Assembly: GCF_000347635.1 (NCBI RefSeq)
Contig: NC_020514.1
Location: 434,001 to 498,000 of the forward strand
Length of the DNA: 64,000 bases
Reading direction: 5' to 3'
Source: Paraglaciecola psychrophila 170
Lineage (GTDB): Bacteria; Pseudomonadota; Gammaproteobacteria; Enterobacterales; Alteromonadaceae
Below the pieces are notes generated by a model. The model did not search any database. It had not been told where the DNA came from and was given only the letters and a program-made list of their open reading frames with translations. The position numbers and the translations under genes were made by a program. This document shows, piece by piece, positions 39,074-48,586 of the stretch. Position 1 is the stretch's first letter; every line of letters begins with the position of its first letter.

Positions 39074-40024
39074 ATGTCACCGATCATATCGATTAAAAAT
39101 ATTAATAAAGTCTATGATTCTGGGTTTCAAGCTCTAAAAAACGTTAGCCTTGATATCCATCGCGGTGAAATCATTGCCTTACTCGGTCCTAATGGCGCAG
39201 GTAAAACAACGCTAATTTCTATTATTTGTGGCATCGCCAACTCCTCTTCAGGGAATGTTTGCGTCGATGGATTTGACACCCAAAAAGATTATCGTAAAAC
39301 TCGCGGTAGAATTGGCTTAGTCCCGCAAGAACTGACTTCCGATGCATTTTCTACCGTCTGGAATACGGTAACTTTTAGTCGTGGCCTTTTTGGAAAAAGC
39401 TCAAATCCAATAATTATTGAGAAGATTCTGAAAGAGCTGTCGCTTTGGGATAAAAAAGATAACATGATGATGACGCTCTCGGGCGGAATGAAACGGCGTG
39501 TGCTCATCGCTAAAGCTCTCTCTCATGAACCTGAGATATTATTTCTTGACGAGCCAACTGCAGGTGTTGACGTCGAGCTCAGAAAAGATATGTGGAAGGT
39601 GATTAACAATCTCAGAGAGTCAGGTGTAACTATTATTTTAACAACACATTATATAGAAGAGGCAGAGGAGATTGCCGATAGAATTGGAGTAATCAACAAC
39701 GGTGAACTTATTTTAGTTGAAGACAAAGCAACCTTAATACAAAAGCTCGGTAAAAAATGTATCACGCTGCAATTGCAAGAAAGTCTCGAACATATACCCT
39801 CAAACCTTCAACAGTATCAATTAGACTTGTCTAAAGACGGGCTCCAACTGAGTTATACGTTCAGCACTAGGAGTGAATCTAGTTACAAAAGTGAACCATC
39901 AAGCATCGCGACTTTAATAGATGAGCTTGATAATAACGGCATAAATTTTAATGACATTAATACAACGCAGAGCTCCTTAGAAGAAATATTTGTACAGCTT
40001 GTTAAAGACAGTGAAAAAAATTAA
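39074..40024 (+). CDS. ABC-2 type exporter, ATP-binding protein (YadG-like)
   Basis: A 316-residue ATPase with Walker [10 protein letters not shown], signature LSGGMKRR, Walker [11 protein letters not shown] and the H-loop [12 protein letters not shown]-terminal regulatory-type extension (about residues 225-316) ends [10 protein letters not shown], as in YadG/NodI-like exporters. I chose the ATG at 39074 (MSPIISIKN); a TTG at 39047 is also in frame. It is followed 25 bases later by its permease. The pair sits between two IS91-type ends, so it may have been carried in by that element. Confidence 0.92.
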   Translation: MSPIISIKNINKVYDSGFQALKNVSLDIHRGEIIALLGPNGAGKTTLISIICGIANSSSGNVCVDGFDTQKDYRKTRGRIGLVPQELTSDAFSTVWNTVTFSRGLFGKSSNPIIIEKILKELSLWDKKDNMMMTLSGGMKRRVLIAKALSHEPEILFLDEPTAGVDVELRKDMWKVINNLRESGVTIILTTHYIEEAEEIADRIGVINNGELILVEDKATLIQKLGKKCITLQLQESLEHIPSNLQQYQLDLSKDGLQLSYTFSTRSESSYKSEPSSIATLIDELDNNGINFNDINTTQSSLEEIFVQLVKDSEKN

Positions 40025-40049
40025 GCTTAGCGACGGCAGTAGATAAGCC

Positions 40050-40811
40050 ATGAACTACTATGCGATAAAGGCCATCTACCAAGCTGAAATGGCGCGCACT
40101 TGGCGAACGCTGTTGCAAAGTATTATTTCGCCTATTATTTCTACCTCGTTGTATTTCATTGTATTTGGCTCAGCAATTGGCTCGCGTATCGATGAGATAG
40201 ATGGCATACCTTATGGGTCATTTATTGTGCCAGGTCTATTAATGCTGTCGCTGTTAACACAGAGCATCTCAAACGCATCCTTTGGTATTTTCTTTCCCAA
40301 GTTTTCTGGCACTATCTACGAAGTATTATCAGCGCCAGTATCTGCACGCGAAATCATACTGGGGTATGTAGGCGCGGCAACGTCGAAGTCTCTTATTGTT
40401 GGTTTTATTATCTTAGCGACCGCTGGACTTTTTGTTCCGCTTCAAATAGCCCACCCCTTCGCTATGTTATTTTTCTTGGTAATGACCTGCGTGACCTTTA
40501 GCCTTCTAGGTTTTATTATTGGTATTTGGGCAGATAATTTTGAGAAGTTACAATTGATCCCATCGCTAGTAGTTACGCCACTGGTATTTTTGGGAGGGAG
40601 CTTTTATTCAATTAGTATGCTGCCACCTTTTTGGCAAACAGTGACCTTATTTAATCCTGTTGTCTATTTAATTAGTGGTTTTCGCTGGAGTTTTTATGGC
40701 GTATCCGACGTTAATGTTGCGACCAGTATTGCGATGATTTTATTCTTTTTGAGCATTGCACTAGTCATCGTTTGGCAAATTTTTAGAACCGGTTATCAAT
40801 TGCGTAAATAA
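40050..40811 (+). CDS. ABC-2 type exporter, permease (YadH-like)
   Basis: A 253-residue inner-membrane permease with six helices and the ABC-2 signature region [21 protein letters not shown] and the later [17 protein letters not shown]. The N-terminal [18 protein letters not shown] is the usual amphipathic entry. It pairs with the ATPase immediately upstream. The substrate is unknown; YadGH-type exporters are often linked to small molecules or glycolipids. Confidence 0.92.
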   Translation: MNYYAIKAIYQAEMARTWRTLLQSIISPIISTSLYFIVFGSAIGSRIDEIDGIPYGSFIVPGLLMLSLLTQSISNASFGIFFPKFSGTIYEVLSAPVSAREIILGYVGAATSKSLIVGFIILATAGLFVPLQIAHPFAMLFFLVMTCVTFSLLGFIIGIWADNFEKLQLIPSLVVTPLVFLGGSFYSISMLPPFWQTVTLFNPVVYLISGFRWSFYGVSDVNVATSIAMILFFLSIALVIVWQIFRTGYQLRK

Positions 40812-41195
40812 ATGCTCGGGTTTAGAGCATCTAATCACGCTCTGTACGCTTATTATTAATACTCTTATTAATATCAATACCAAGACTAATGTCAACTCAG
40901 GTTGTAATATTGCGCATGATCACCACACAAAATATTAGCCTACAACCTTGCCCCAGTGGCTCCTCGACAATACCTCTGCCACCATTCAATTGATTCATCG
41001 CGCTGCAATTGTCACAGTCTGTGTGAAAAGTCGAATTCTTGATACCAGAGAACTTAATTAGGCAGAACTTAATAACTTAATTAACCTGAGATCTGCTTAA
41101 GCGATAACCATAGAGTTCAGCTCTACGTCAGTTAAATTAAGACTTGGCTTATTTTCTTTTAAACAATAAGCAACTTAATTAGGCTGAACTTAATT
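40812..41195. other. Region between the ABC permease and the REP-associated transposase
   Basis: No intact gene. On the minus strand, 40897-40998 reads like a shrunken histidine-kinase ATPase box (GGRGIVEE, then LGQGCRL, then MRNIT), which is speculative. The right half carries four copies of AACTTAATTA at 41051, 41074, 41172 and 41187. Two of them belong to a longer 22-base repeat differing at one position (41051-41072 and 41172-41193). These look like REP-type sequences belonging to the transposase that follows. Confidence 0.5.
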
Positions 41196-41210
41196 AGGCC
41201 ACCCATAATA
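41196..41210 (+). repeat. Left inverted repeat of the REP-associated element
   Basis: AGGCCACCCATAATA is the exact reverse complement of 42474-42488. The two copies enclose the transposase pseudogene and nothing else, giving a unit of about 1.29 kb. Confidence 0.8.
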
Positions 41211-41284
41211 ATTTGACTGTTTTTTGTTCTGCACTAAGCTTTACTAACACCAATTGAAATAGCATAAATTGATAGGAGTCTCTT

Positions 41285-42276
41285 ATGCCCAAGCCTCGTT
41301 CTTCTCAGGTCAGCCTCATCGACACACCCTACTACCATTGTGTTTCACGGTGTGTCAGACGCGCATTTTTATGTGGTACGGTAGCCGCGCTACTGACGAA
41401 TACTCAGGTACGAGTTACGAGCACAGACGGACCTGGGTAGAAGACAAAGTGTTGTGGTTATCGTCAGTATTTGCCATTGGTATATGCGCCTATGCAGTAA
41501 TGAGAAATCATGTGCATCTGGTGCTGTGTGTGGATAAAGATGAAGCCGTATCGTGGTCAGATAAACAAGTGGTAGGCCGCTGGCATCGGTTACATAGAGG
41601 CACATTATTGAGCCAGAAGTTCATGCGTAACGAGTTGTTAAGTGAAAATGAATTGATAAGCCTTAAAGAGACAATCGCTATATACTGCCAGCGTTTGTAT
41701 GACATCAGTTGGTTTATGGCCAGTTTAAGCGAGCCTATTGCCAGGCAGGGCAATAAAGAAGACGGCTGCACAGGCAGGTTCTGGGAAGGCCGTTTTAAAT
41801 CTCAAGCGTTGCTAGATGATGCAGCAGTCTTATCCTGTATGGCGTATGTCGACTTAAATCCGATTAGAGCTAAAATGGCAAAAACCCCTGAAACCTCACA
41901 GCACACCAGTATTTAAAAACGAACTGAGGCCATACAACAGCACAAACGCCAGCCTTATAAGTTACTGCCCTTTGTCGGCAGTCCTAGACAAGACATGCCC
42001 CAAGGCATTGCTTTTTCGCTACAAGATTACTGTGAACTGGTTGACACCACAGGCCGCATTATCCGAGCAGATAAAGCAGGTGCTCTCGACTCAGCACACA
42101 GTCCAATTCTGAGCCGATTAGGTTTATCAGAAGAGCAATGGATAACCCTGACTACCGAATTCGAACAACACTTTTGTTATGCAGCGGGCGCAGCGCAGAT
42201 GATGCAAGCATTCAAAACCCATACCCACAGAAAACGAATAGGTGGGATGAAGCAGGCCAAACGACTGCTATCCTAG
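41285..42276 (+). pseudogene. REP-associated (Y1, RAYT) transposase, degraded
   Basis: The protein starts [20 protein letters not shown] at an ATG with the ribosome site GGAG about 10 bases upstream. It has the Y1 HUH motif in AVMRNHVHLVL, and further family features GRFWEGRFKSQALLDD and AYVDLNPIRAKMA. It is broken twice. A frameshift after about 30 residues (RAFLCG) is followed by [14 protein letters not shown] in a second frame. A TAA at 41914-41916 then separates the catalytic part from a C-terminal domain that stays in frame to 42276. Such transposases mobilise REP hairpins, and this copy is dead. Confidence 0.85.
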
Positions 42277-42473
42277 GAGTACCCAACAAACATTCAAACA
42301 TCCTATTATTTTGTGCTTTTTTTAATTAAAGAGGACGAAACATATCTAGAAATCAGCGTTTAACTCTTAGTTTTCTTAATACAGCCAATACAGCCCTAGT
42401 TTTCATGCTGCCTTTACCCCTTTGATATTTTAAGCTCAAAATCAAGTGAGAAATATATACTTTTAATTGATTT

Positions 42474-42488
42474 TATTATGGGTGGCCT
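42474..42488 (-). repeat. Right inverted repeat of the REP-associated element
   Basis: TATTATGGGTGGCCT is the exact reverse complement of 41196-41210. It lies about 200 bases after the transposase pseudogene and about 50 bases before the IS91 transposase remnant. Confidence 0.8.
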
Positions 42489-42540
42489 ATTATGTATTTT
42501 TGCAAAACTTAAAACATTGCTGTCAAATATTCATGATGAG

Positions 42541-42918
42541 GTTATGGCTAGCGATACTGGTACCCAAACCCATAGTTAATTTGACGCGTTTTCATGGTGT
42601 GTTTGCACCAAAAAGTCAGCACCGCGTAACAATAACACCAGCCTTACGAAATAAGGCAAAAAAAGCATTGCCGCTAGGGCAGGAAAAACACGGGCACAAA
42701 AGCACCAGTCGATGACCTGGGCACAAAGACTTAAACGGGTTTTTGGAATAGAAATAGAAACCTCTGAGCAATGCGGTGTTGCGGTTAAGGTTATAGCGAG
42801 CATCGAAGGCCCATTAGTGATCCAAAAGATACCCAGTCACCTTAATACAAAAAATTACGAAGTTGTTGAATTATTGCCCCCACAAAGTCGAGCGCCGCCT
42901 CAGATAAGTCTGTTTTAA
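42541..42918 (+). pseudogene. C-terminal remnant of an IS91-family transposase
   Basis: Two frames together give the conserved end of IS91 rolling-circle transposases: LVPKPIVNLTRFHGVFAPKS, then MTWAQRLKRVFGIEIETSEQ, then a region with VAVKVIASIEGPLVIQKI and the final PPQSRAPPQISLF. A frameshift lies near 42700, close to runs of A. The N-terminal relicase part with the catalytic tyrosines is missing, probably removed by the REP element insertion or by deletion. The sequence immediately after the stop is the end repeat that also occurs at 38774. Confidence 0.85.
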
Positions 42919-43134
42919 TAAAAGCCGTTCATCATCATAAGCAATATTCAGAGCTGGTTTGCACAACAGCGGTAAGCGCTTGTTCTAAATCCTGAATTAT
43001 GTCAAAACAGTTGATTAATAGACGAAAAAAAGCCGACTTTCACTCCCTTAAGCATATAAAATAGATCTCAATATGAAATTGTGAGGCACCCTGTATTTTG
43101 ATTTTAGGGAAAATGACGTTTTGTTTTACCTATT
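42888..43134 (+). repeat. Diverged direct repeat, copy B (end of the IS91-type element)
   Basis: Begins in the last codons of the IS91 transposase remnant and continues through its 3' flank, matching copy A at 38774-39004. In IS91/ISCR elements this side carries the replication origin. Its right edge reaches into the last codons of the convergent histidine kinase gene (stop at 43104), so the element end supplies the kinase C-terminus. Confidence 0.75.
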
Positions 43135-44564
43135 CTCCGAACACTCGGCAGAAAGATTTTAAAGCGGGCACCATTAACGATGTTTTCAACGACAATGGTG
43201 CCATTCATATCACGAATAATCCCATAACCTACAGACAGTCCTAAGCCCGTACCCTTGCCCATCTCTTTTGTTGTGAAGAACGGCTCGAAGATGCGCGGCA
43301 GAACCTTTTCGGGAATACCCCCGCCGGTATCCTCAGTGCAAATCTGTACACCTTCATCGTCGAAAAACACCTGCAATGTAATCTTCGCCTCGCCCTCTCT
43401 TTGAACAATGGCATCTCTGGCATTAGTGAGAAGGTTCAAGAGCACTTGCTCCAACTGAATAGTATGACCTAAAACAAAGGGGCAGTCCTCGGCAAGCTCG
43501 GTCACTAGCTCAATTCCAGCCAACCTCAATTGCTCTCCCATGAGGTTAAGCGAATTCGTTACCACCTTTCGAGGATCAACTGGCGCTGGGTCTTCCTCTG
43601 CCTTGCGCCCGAACATCCGCATGTGATCGATGATTGCAGCTGCTCGAACAGTCTGCTGCTCAATGCGGCACAGTTTACCGTATAGGTATTCGGTGTCAGC
43701 GGTGCCGGTAGAAACTTTGCGGCGGCAATTATCAGCAGCCATGCGAATGACGTTCAGTGGTTGGTTTAGTTCATGCGCGACTGATGTCGCCATTTCACCG
43801 AGTGTAGCTAATTTTGATGCTTGAATGATTTTGGCAGAGGAGGCTTTGCGCTCGTTCTCATGGAGTTCCATGGTGTCTAGCATGGTATTAACCCATGCTA
43901 TGATGTCGCCGAATTCGTTGTTTTGATCTGTATCAAGTCGCTTATGGTATCTTTTATGTTCTGTGACATAGTGGACCAAACTAATCAAGTCTCTGATCGG
44001 GGTGTTCAGTCTTTTTTGCAGTGTCCAGTTCAGTAAAGAGGCCAATATAAAACTACCTAAAAGAGTCAAAACTGAGATCATGAGGAGATGGTCTTTTTGA
44101 GCAGCTAAACCCTCTGTGCTTGCGGACATCACAATAAGACCGAGATATTCTCCGTTCTTCATTATTTTATAGTTTAGATAAATATTATTATTTTTGAACT
44201 CTACAGCCTTATCAAAATGCTCAATAACCGGGTCATTAATTATTTCAGGATGTCTATATTGAGCAAATAGTTGATTGTCGGCATTATAAATTTGTGTGTA
44301 CTGGATAGTTTCATTCAGCTCGAGTGTTGATAGCACCCTTTCCCCAGCTTCAGCATCATCAAACAATAATGCGGACTCGCTAGTTGTTGCCAATAACATG
44401 ATCTGGTTGTTCATCATCGCTATTAAATTACTTTTGTAATCACTAATAATATATGTGTATAACAGTCCAGAAAGGACGAGAAGCGGGAGAACATTAATTG
44501 CAACCACAGCGATAAGTCGTCTATAAAAAAATACACTCCTATTTTTTTTCGGAGGACTCATCAC
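43104..44564 (-). CDS. Membrane sensor histidine kinase paired with a YfiR-like protein
   Basis: A 486-residue kinase with two membrane helices (about 15-35 and 150-170) framing a periplasmic sensor. The HisKA box is [14 protein letters not shown], and the ATPase domain has [21 protein letters not shown] and [17 protein letters not shown]. Its start overlaps the YfiR-like gene by 4 bases (ATGA), so the two are coupled. The last 10 or so codons (GKTKRHFP) are encoded by an IS91-type end, so the native C-terminus has been replaced. No response regulator is adjacent. Confidence 0.9.
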   Translation of the reverse strand: MMSPPKKNRSVFFYRRLIAVVAINVLPLLVLSGLLYTYIISDYKSNLIAMMNNQIMLLATTSESALLFDDAEAGERVLSTLELNETIQYTQIYNADNQLFAQYRHPEIINDPVIEHFDKAVEFKNNNIYLNYKIMKNGEYLGLIVMSASTEGLAAQKDHLLMISVLTLLGSFILASLLNWTLQKRLNTPIRDLISLVHYVTEHKRYHKRLDTDQNNEFGDIIAWVNTMLDTMELHENERKASSAKIIQASKLATLGEMATSVAHELNQPLNVIRMAADNCRRKVSTGTADTEYLYGKLCRIEQQTVRAAAIIDHMRMFGRKAEEDPAPVDPRKVVTNSLNLMGEQLRLAGIELVTELAEDCPFVLGHTIQLEQVLLNLLTNARDAIVQREGEAKITLQVFFDDEGVQICTEDTGGGIPEKVLPRIFEPFFTTKEMGKGTGLGLSVGYGIIRDMNGTIVVENIVNGARFKIFLPSVRRIGKTKRHFP

Positions 44565-45121
44565 TTAATCCTTGCCAGCTTTAATAATTCCGAGCTGATA
44601 TCAACATTCAAAGAATCGATTTTCTTTAGATTAACTTCAAAGCGTAGTTTTTTATTTTCTATGTAAAAAATTATGGATGCATCGGGAAAATAAATACTGG
44701 ATGTATCGGCTACGATGACAGTACTGCCACCCAGACTCTGGGCATCAATAAGCTTCAATGCTGTTTTTTTGTTCGCATACCTAACGTAAATTAACTCACA
44801 TTTTCTTGCGGTATTTAGTTGTAATACTACGACTGACCGTTCCAAGTCTCCAGCTTGCCTGCTTCCAACTAATTGGCGAAAAAATGCCAAAAAATTATTC
44901 GGTCCGTCTATACAAACTCGTATTTCATAAGGCCGCTTGACCGACCCTAAATCTCGCCAATTAATAAAACCGATGAAGTGCCATATATAGGCCATTTTTA
45001 ATTTATCTTCCTTACTTAAGGAATCCTCGGCGTTGATTGAAAAACATAATAAAAGGCAGAATATGCCTACGAAGAGCTGTCTGAATAGCGCTTTCAAAGG
45101 TTGGCTAAATAGGTTCAACAC
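44561..45121 (-). CDS. YfiR-like periplasmic protein (DUF4154)
   Basis: A 186-residue secreted protein: basic N-terminus, hydrophobic signal (LFVGIFCLLLCFSINA), then the DUF4154 pattern LKMAYIWHFIGFINW, RVCIDGPNNFLAFF and SLGGSTVIVADTSSI. In Pseudomonas, YfiR inhibits a diguanylate cyclase from the periplasm. The present context, coupled to a kinase, suggests it feeds an envelope signal into that kinase instead. It lies 12 bases after the outer-membrane protein gene. Confidence 0.85.
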   Translation of the reverse strand: MLNLFSQPLKALFRQLFVGIFCLLLCFSINAEDSLSKEDKLKMAYIWHFIGFINWRDLGSVKRPYEIRVCIDGPNNFLAFFRQLVGSRQAGDLERSVVVLQLNTARKCELIYVRYANKKTALKLIDAQSLGGSTVIVADTSSIYFPDASIIFYIENKKLRFEVNLKKIDSLNVDISSELLKLARIK

Positions 45122-45133
45122 AGCTAATTAACA

Positions 45134-46185
45134 TCACAGTACGCTTGAAATATTAATAGTAGTTTGCCAATTCTCTTTTGGCTGTGGCCCATTGAGTTTT
45201 TTATAAAGAGGCGCGCCAATTTCTACTGTGAGTCGATAGTCCTTGGCCAGACGCCATAAAAGGCCAAGCTTAAGATGAATTTTTTTGCCGCCAAAAAGTT
45301 TTGGGTTTGTGATTGAGGCAGGATAAGGAGAAACAGGCAGTCCAAGAATTATTAGAGAATCATCCTGCCCATGAATTTTTTCGCTGTACTCAAAGTCCAC
45401 CCCGATAAAGGGTTGGAGTCTTGGAGATAGGTCAAATTGATAACGGCCATTCAGACCATAATTGTTACCCAGACGGTAGTCCCTATCATTCGTGCCGGTC
45501 CGTATTCTAGCCGACAGACCGACGCTGATGTCATGTGCACCACCATATTGATAATTTATTGCAAACGGGAAATCATAGGTGCCTGAGCCCAGTTGCATGG
45601 TATATGGAAGCGGCTCCTTATCATCCTCGGTCGGGCGTGGCGTATCCCCTCCTCATCGATAGACCCGGTTGGCAGGGACACGCCGAACGAAAATCCCCAA
45701 ACTCCCTCATTGGAACTGTACCAGCTGTAGAGCCCTACAGCCGTAACATCCCCTATTCCGCTGGTTTTAATTTTGAAATTACTGTAGCTGGGAACACTGC
45801 TGATGTGGTCAGTTTCTTGATTAATATAGGGGACCGATATACTCCCCTGCCATTGAGAACTTAACTTATAACCCAGTGAAAAAACAGTGGCCTTTTGAGT
45901 GATGACAGTGGGTACAACGGGGAAGTTTTGAGCCGTTCGCGGTTCAACACCCATCGGCCCATCCCATAGCACCTCGTCATTGCCTACCGGTTGGGTACCA
46001 TCAAGATAGCCTCTAAATTCCACGACTTTGAATTGAGCGGCCAATGTCCATGGTGAAGTCGCACCGACCTCATAAATATCTTCAAAAAAAAGCTATTGGA
46101 GGCTCATTTCAGCCATTTCAGACGGTGTACTTTGTGCAAAACAATTAGCACTAAAAATAATCAACATCAGCTGTATGTATTTCAC
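45134..46185 (-). pseudogene. Outer-membrane transporter-like protein, broken by a stop and a frameshift
   Basis: With two corrections this would be a 350-residue outer-membrane beta-barrel of the phenol-degradation (MetA-type) transporter family. It has a signal peptide (KYIQLMLIIFSANCFA) and strands such as SGIGDVTAVGLYSWY, FGVSLPTGSIDEEG and MQLGSGTYDFPFAINYQYG. A TAG at 46093-46095 stops it right after the signal region. A missing G in a GGGG run (plus-strand CCCC 45646-45649) shifts the frame after DEEG. The GTG start at 46185 has GAGG upstream. It is first in the kinase-YfiR unit, so decay or error here could affect the whole operon. Confidence 0.75.
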
Positions 46186-46419
46186 TTTAAATACCTCATA
46201 GACTACTCTATATGCTAATGGATACATTAGCCCTCCAGAGTATTACTTGAGGATACGAAAGGCATATTAGCCTGTGTCGACTTCAAATTAAAGGAGCTGA
46301 AGCCTATACCCCACACGGCGCGTACAAAATACCTCTAAGTAATGCTCTTACTATGCCATGGCTCAATAAGCCACCTATCCCTAGTCAACATAATAAGTTT
46401 ATTATAGGCAGCAATTTGA

Positions 46420-46800
46420 GAAATTGACATTCTGGTTCAGAAATGGAATGACAAAAAAGCGGCGAATCGATTCTTTAGAAAATTTCTCAAAGGCCAGCGC
46501 ATCGTGCCAATCAAGATAGTCACCGATAAATTGCGCAGTTATTCAGCAGCAAAGAAAGAGCTGATACCTAGTATAGAGCACTCCACTTTGCAGTACGAAA
46601 ACAACCGATGTGAATTATCACATCAACCTGGTCGGCAACAGAAGAGGCAGAAGAGAAAATTTACATCCCAAGGTCAGGCTCAACGCTTTCTCTCCTGTCA
46701 TAGCGTGGTTAATAATCTATTTCGGCTTGGTCGCCATTTAATGAAAACGAGTAATTACAAAGTATTTCGTGACCGAGCCTTCGTTGAATGGAATAGGTAG
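46420..46800 (+). pseudogene. C-terminal fragment of an IS6-family transposase
   Basis: One frame gives IDILVQKWNDKKAANRFFR, then PIKIVTDKLRSYSAAKKEL, NRCELSHQPGRQQKRQ and SQGQAQRFLSCHSVVNNLF, the end of the DDE domain in the IS6/IS26 group. The N-terminal half is absent; a stop codon lies immediately upstream at 46417. The fragment ends in its own TAG. No terminal repeats could be paired, so it is a dead remnant. Confidence 0.85.
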
Positions 46801-47002
46801 TTTAATCGCCATTCGATTCATCCGATCTCGGTATCTGGACAGTACCGTTTCACTTCCTCCAAGCACAGTATTTACGGTAATTTATGCGGAGTAGGCACCG
46901 TACTGAATTTATGCACAATATCGGGACAATTAAGGGTTTTGCAGTAAAGGAATTACAGGCCTGATAACGAAGCATTGATGGTTATATTCGACGTACCTTG
47001 CT
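46801..47002. other. Spacer between two transposon remnants
   Basis: About 200 bases with no gene. The start may still be IS6-derived 3' sequence, with GGCACCGTACTG near 46891 reminiscent of an IS6-type end. I could not find its partner repeat. Confidence 0.35.
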
Positions 47003-47198
47003 AGGCTAATACTATCTGAAATTGCCGCAATTCCTCTGGTGTAGGCCGTGCAGGCGAGTGTTTGAGGAAGTTGTCAAGTTTTGCCACTGCACGAATATAA
47101 CCAATCTGGGTTTTAGGGCTGAGTTTATGAATGTTCATATCGTCTATCATGAGTTAACGTAATGGACTAGCGGCTTCATTAAGTTGAGTCATCATCAT
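47003..47198 (-). pseudogene. N-terminal fragment of an IS91-associated tyrosine recombinase
   Basis: The frame begins MMMTQLNEAASPLR, hits a TAA, then continues LMIDDMNIHKLSPKTQIGY, IRAVAKLDNFLKHSPARP and TPEELRQFQIVLA before a second stop. This is the N-terminal SAM-like DNA-binding domain of the integrases that accompany IS91-type transposases in marine gammaproteobacteria. The missing residue at the TAA is probably a Gln (CAA to TAA). It is only the first 65 codons, and the catalytic domain is gone. Confidence 0.75.
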
Positions 47199-47505
47199 AC
47201 TCCTAAGTGATTTTAGGGCGGAAATGCCCTTTGCTCAGCATAGAAGTGGGTCACAAATGGTGGGAAGTTTTACTACGTTAAAGTGGAAACCCTTCCGCGA
47301 GAGCGGTTTAGTCCATTGGCACAAACTCGACCAAAAGCGGGTTTGATTCAGTTGTGTGAGTTTCAAACATTAACTCTCAGTTTCAAACTTTTATATGCTC
47401 GTGCATCAAGTGTCAGGACCAATAACTGAAGCTTCTTTTTATTTGGTGTGTAAGATAAGTTATGCTCGCGTAGTTAAATTCTAGTCCAGCGTGGTTATCT
47501 TGACT
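47199..47505. other. Spacer right of the integrase fragment
   Basis: About 300 bases without a gene. It probably contains the flank of the IS91-type integrase unit. A CCGC-GAGA-GCGG tetraloop hairpin lies at about 47297-47308, followed by a GTTTCAAAC repeat. It also holds the promoter region of the small gene at 47506. Confidence 0.4.
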
Positions 47506-47751
47506 ATGAAAGACTGTTGGATAGAAGATAAAGCGTTTCAACATGATTATATTATTTTATCTTCGATTGACGTGTCTGCCTATGAAGAGGAATTGAGTAC
47601 CAGTAGCTATCGGACTGTTTTGACCATTCTTTTTTATCATCTCATGCATAAAAAACACGCAAGTATGTTGGAATATGTTGATCAAGGATTAAAAGATTTC
47701 AAAAAAACACCAACTTTTAATAACTACTGTAAACGTTACTGGCTAAATTAA
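47506..47751 (+). CDS. Small protein of unknown function
   Basis: An 81-residue cytoplasmic protein (MKDCWIEDKAFQHDYI to NNYCKRYWLN), rich in aromatic and charged residues. I do not recognise it. The ATG at 47506 is preferred to the GTG at 47491. It precedes the GST gene on the same strand by about 60 bases and could be co-transcribed with it. Confidence 0.55.
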   Translation: MKDCWIEDKAFQHDYIILSSIDVSAYEEELSTSSYRTVLTILFYHLMHKKHASMLEYVDQGLKDFKKTPTFNNYCKRYWLN

Positions 47752-47810
47752 ATGATTATTCACCATAAGTTTTCGTCTTTGGCAAAACTTAATATTAAAG
47801 AAGAGTAACT

Positions 47811-48419
47811 ATGAAAATATACGATACCAAAACAGCTCCCTCGCCAAGACGGGTTCGCATCTTTTTAGCTGAGAAAAATATTCCAATGGAATATGTGCAA
47901 GTGGATTTACAAAAGGGTGAAAATATCTCTCCACAAATGCGCGCAAAAAATCCGGTGGGGAAAATACCTATTTTAGAGTTAGACGATGGCACCTGTATTA
48001 GTGAAGGTGCATCGATTTGCTTGTATTTTGAAGAGCTATATCCAGACATCAATCTATTGGGGGAAAACGCCCTAGAAAAAGCCAGTATAGACATGTGGCA
48101 TCGACAGGTTGAATTGTACTTTTTTGGTCAGGTAGGTATGTGTTTCCAACATACAACCGGTTATTTTAAAGATCGTATGACACCCGTCAAAGAATACGGC
48201 GAAGTAGCGGGCAAAAACGCGGCAGGTTTTCTTAATGTATTAGAAAAACGTTTATCTGAGTCTGAATTTATTGCCGCTGACCGATTCACCATTGCCGATA
48301 TTACTGCTATGTGTGCAGTCGATTTTGCCCGAGTTGTGAATATTAAGATTACCGATGAACAAACTAATTTAAAACGATGGTATAGCGCAGTGAGCAGTCG
48401 TCCAAGTGCAAAGGCTTAA
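47811..48419 (+). CDS. Glutathione S-transferase family protein
   Basis: A 202-residue GST. The N-terminal thioredoxin-like domain has the cis-Pro region NPVGKIPILELDDGTCISEGASI, which binds glutathione, and the C-terminal domain is all-helical (ADRFTIADITAMCAVDFARV). The start APSPRRVRIFL carries the Ser/Cys-type active-site region. Physiological substrates cannot be told. The ATG at 47811 has AGAAGAG upstream. Confidence 0.92.
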   Translation: MKIYDTKTAPSPRRVRIFLAEKNIPMEYVQVDLQKGENISPQMRAKNPVGKIPILELDDGTCISEGASICLYFEELYPDINLLGENALEKASIDMWHRQVELYFFGQVGMCFQHTTGYFKDRMTPVKEYGEVAGKNAAGFLNVLEKRLSESEFIAADRFTIADITAMCAVDFARVVNIKITDEQTNLKRWYSAVSSRPSAKA

Positions 48420-48550
48420 GTTTGATGCTCAAAAAAAACTAGGCTGATTGCATGTAACGTGAGCTGAGTCAGTTAGCCGCTGTCATGGGACAGTATCAAT
48501 GTCAGGTCTAGATGTGAGTTTTCAATGTATTGATAGGTGTTATTCAGCAG

Positions 48551-48579
48551 TAAAACGCCATGCTGAATGGCGTTTTACT
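48551..48579. terminator. Perfect hairpin between convergent GST and aguB genes
   Basis: GTAAAACGCCAT and ATGGCGTTTTAC pair perfectly over 12 bases around a 5-base loop GCTGA. It lies between two convergent genes, 8 bases from the aguB stop, and can terminate both transcripts. Confidence 0.8.
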
Positions 48580-48586
48580 TAAACTC

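Noticed and set aside
41390..41771. Two antisense frames inside the REP transposase pseudogene
   Set aside because: They mirror the transposase reading frame and carry no family signal.
46801..47002. Intact IS6 terminal repeats
   Set aside because: A GGCACCG-like stretch is present on the right only; no matching left repeat was found.
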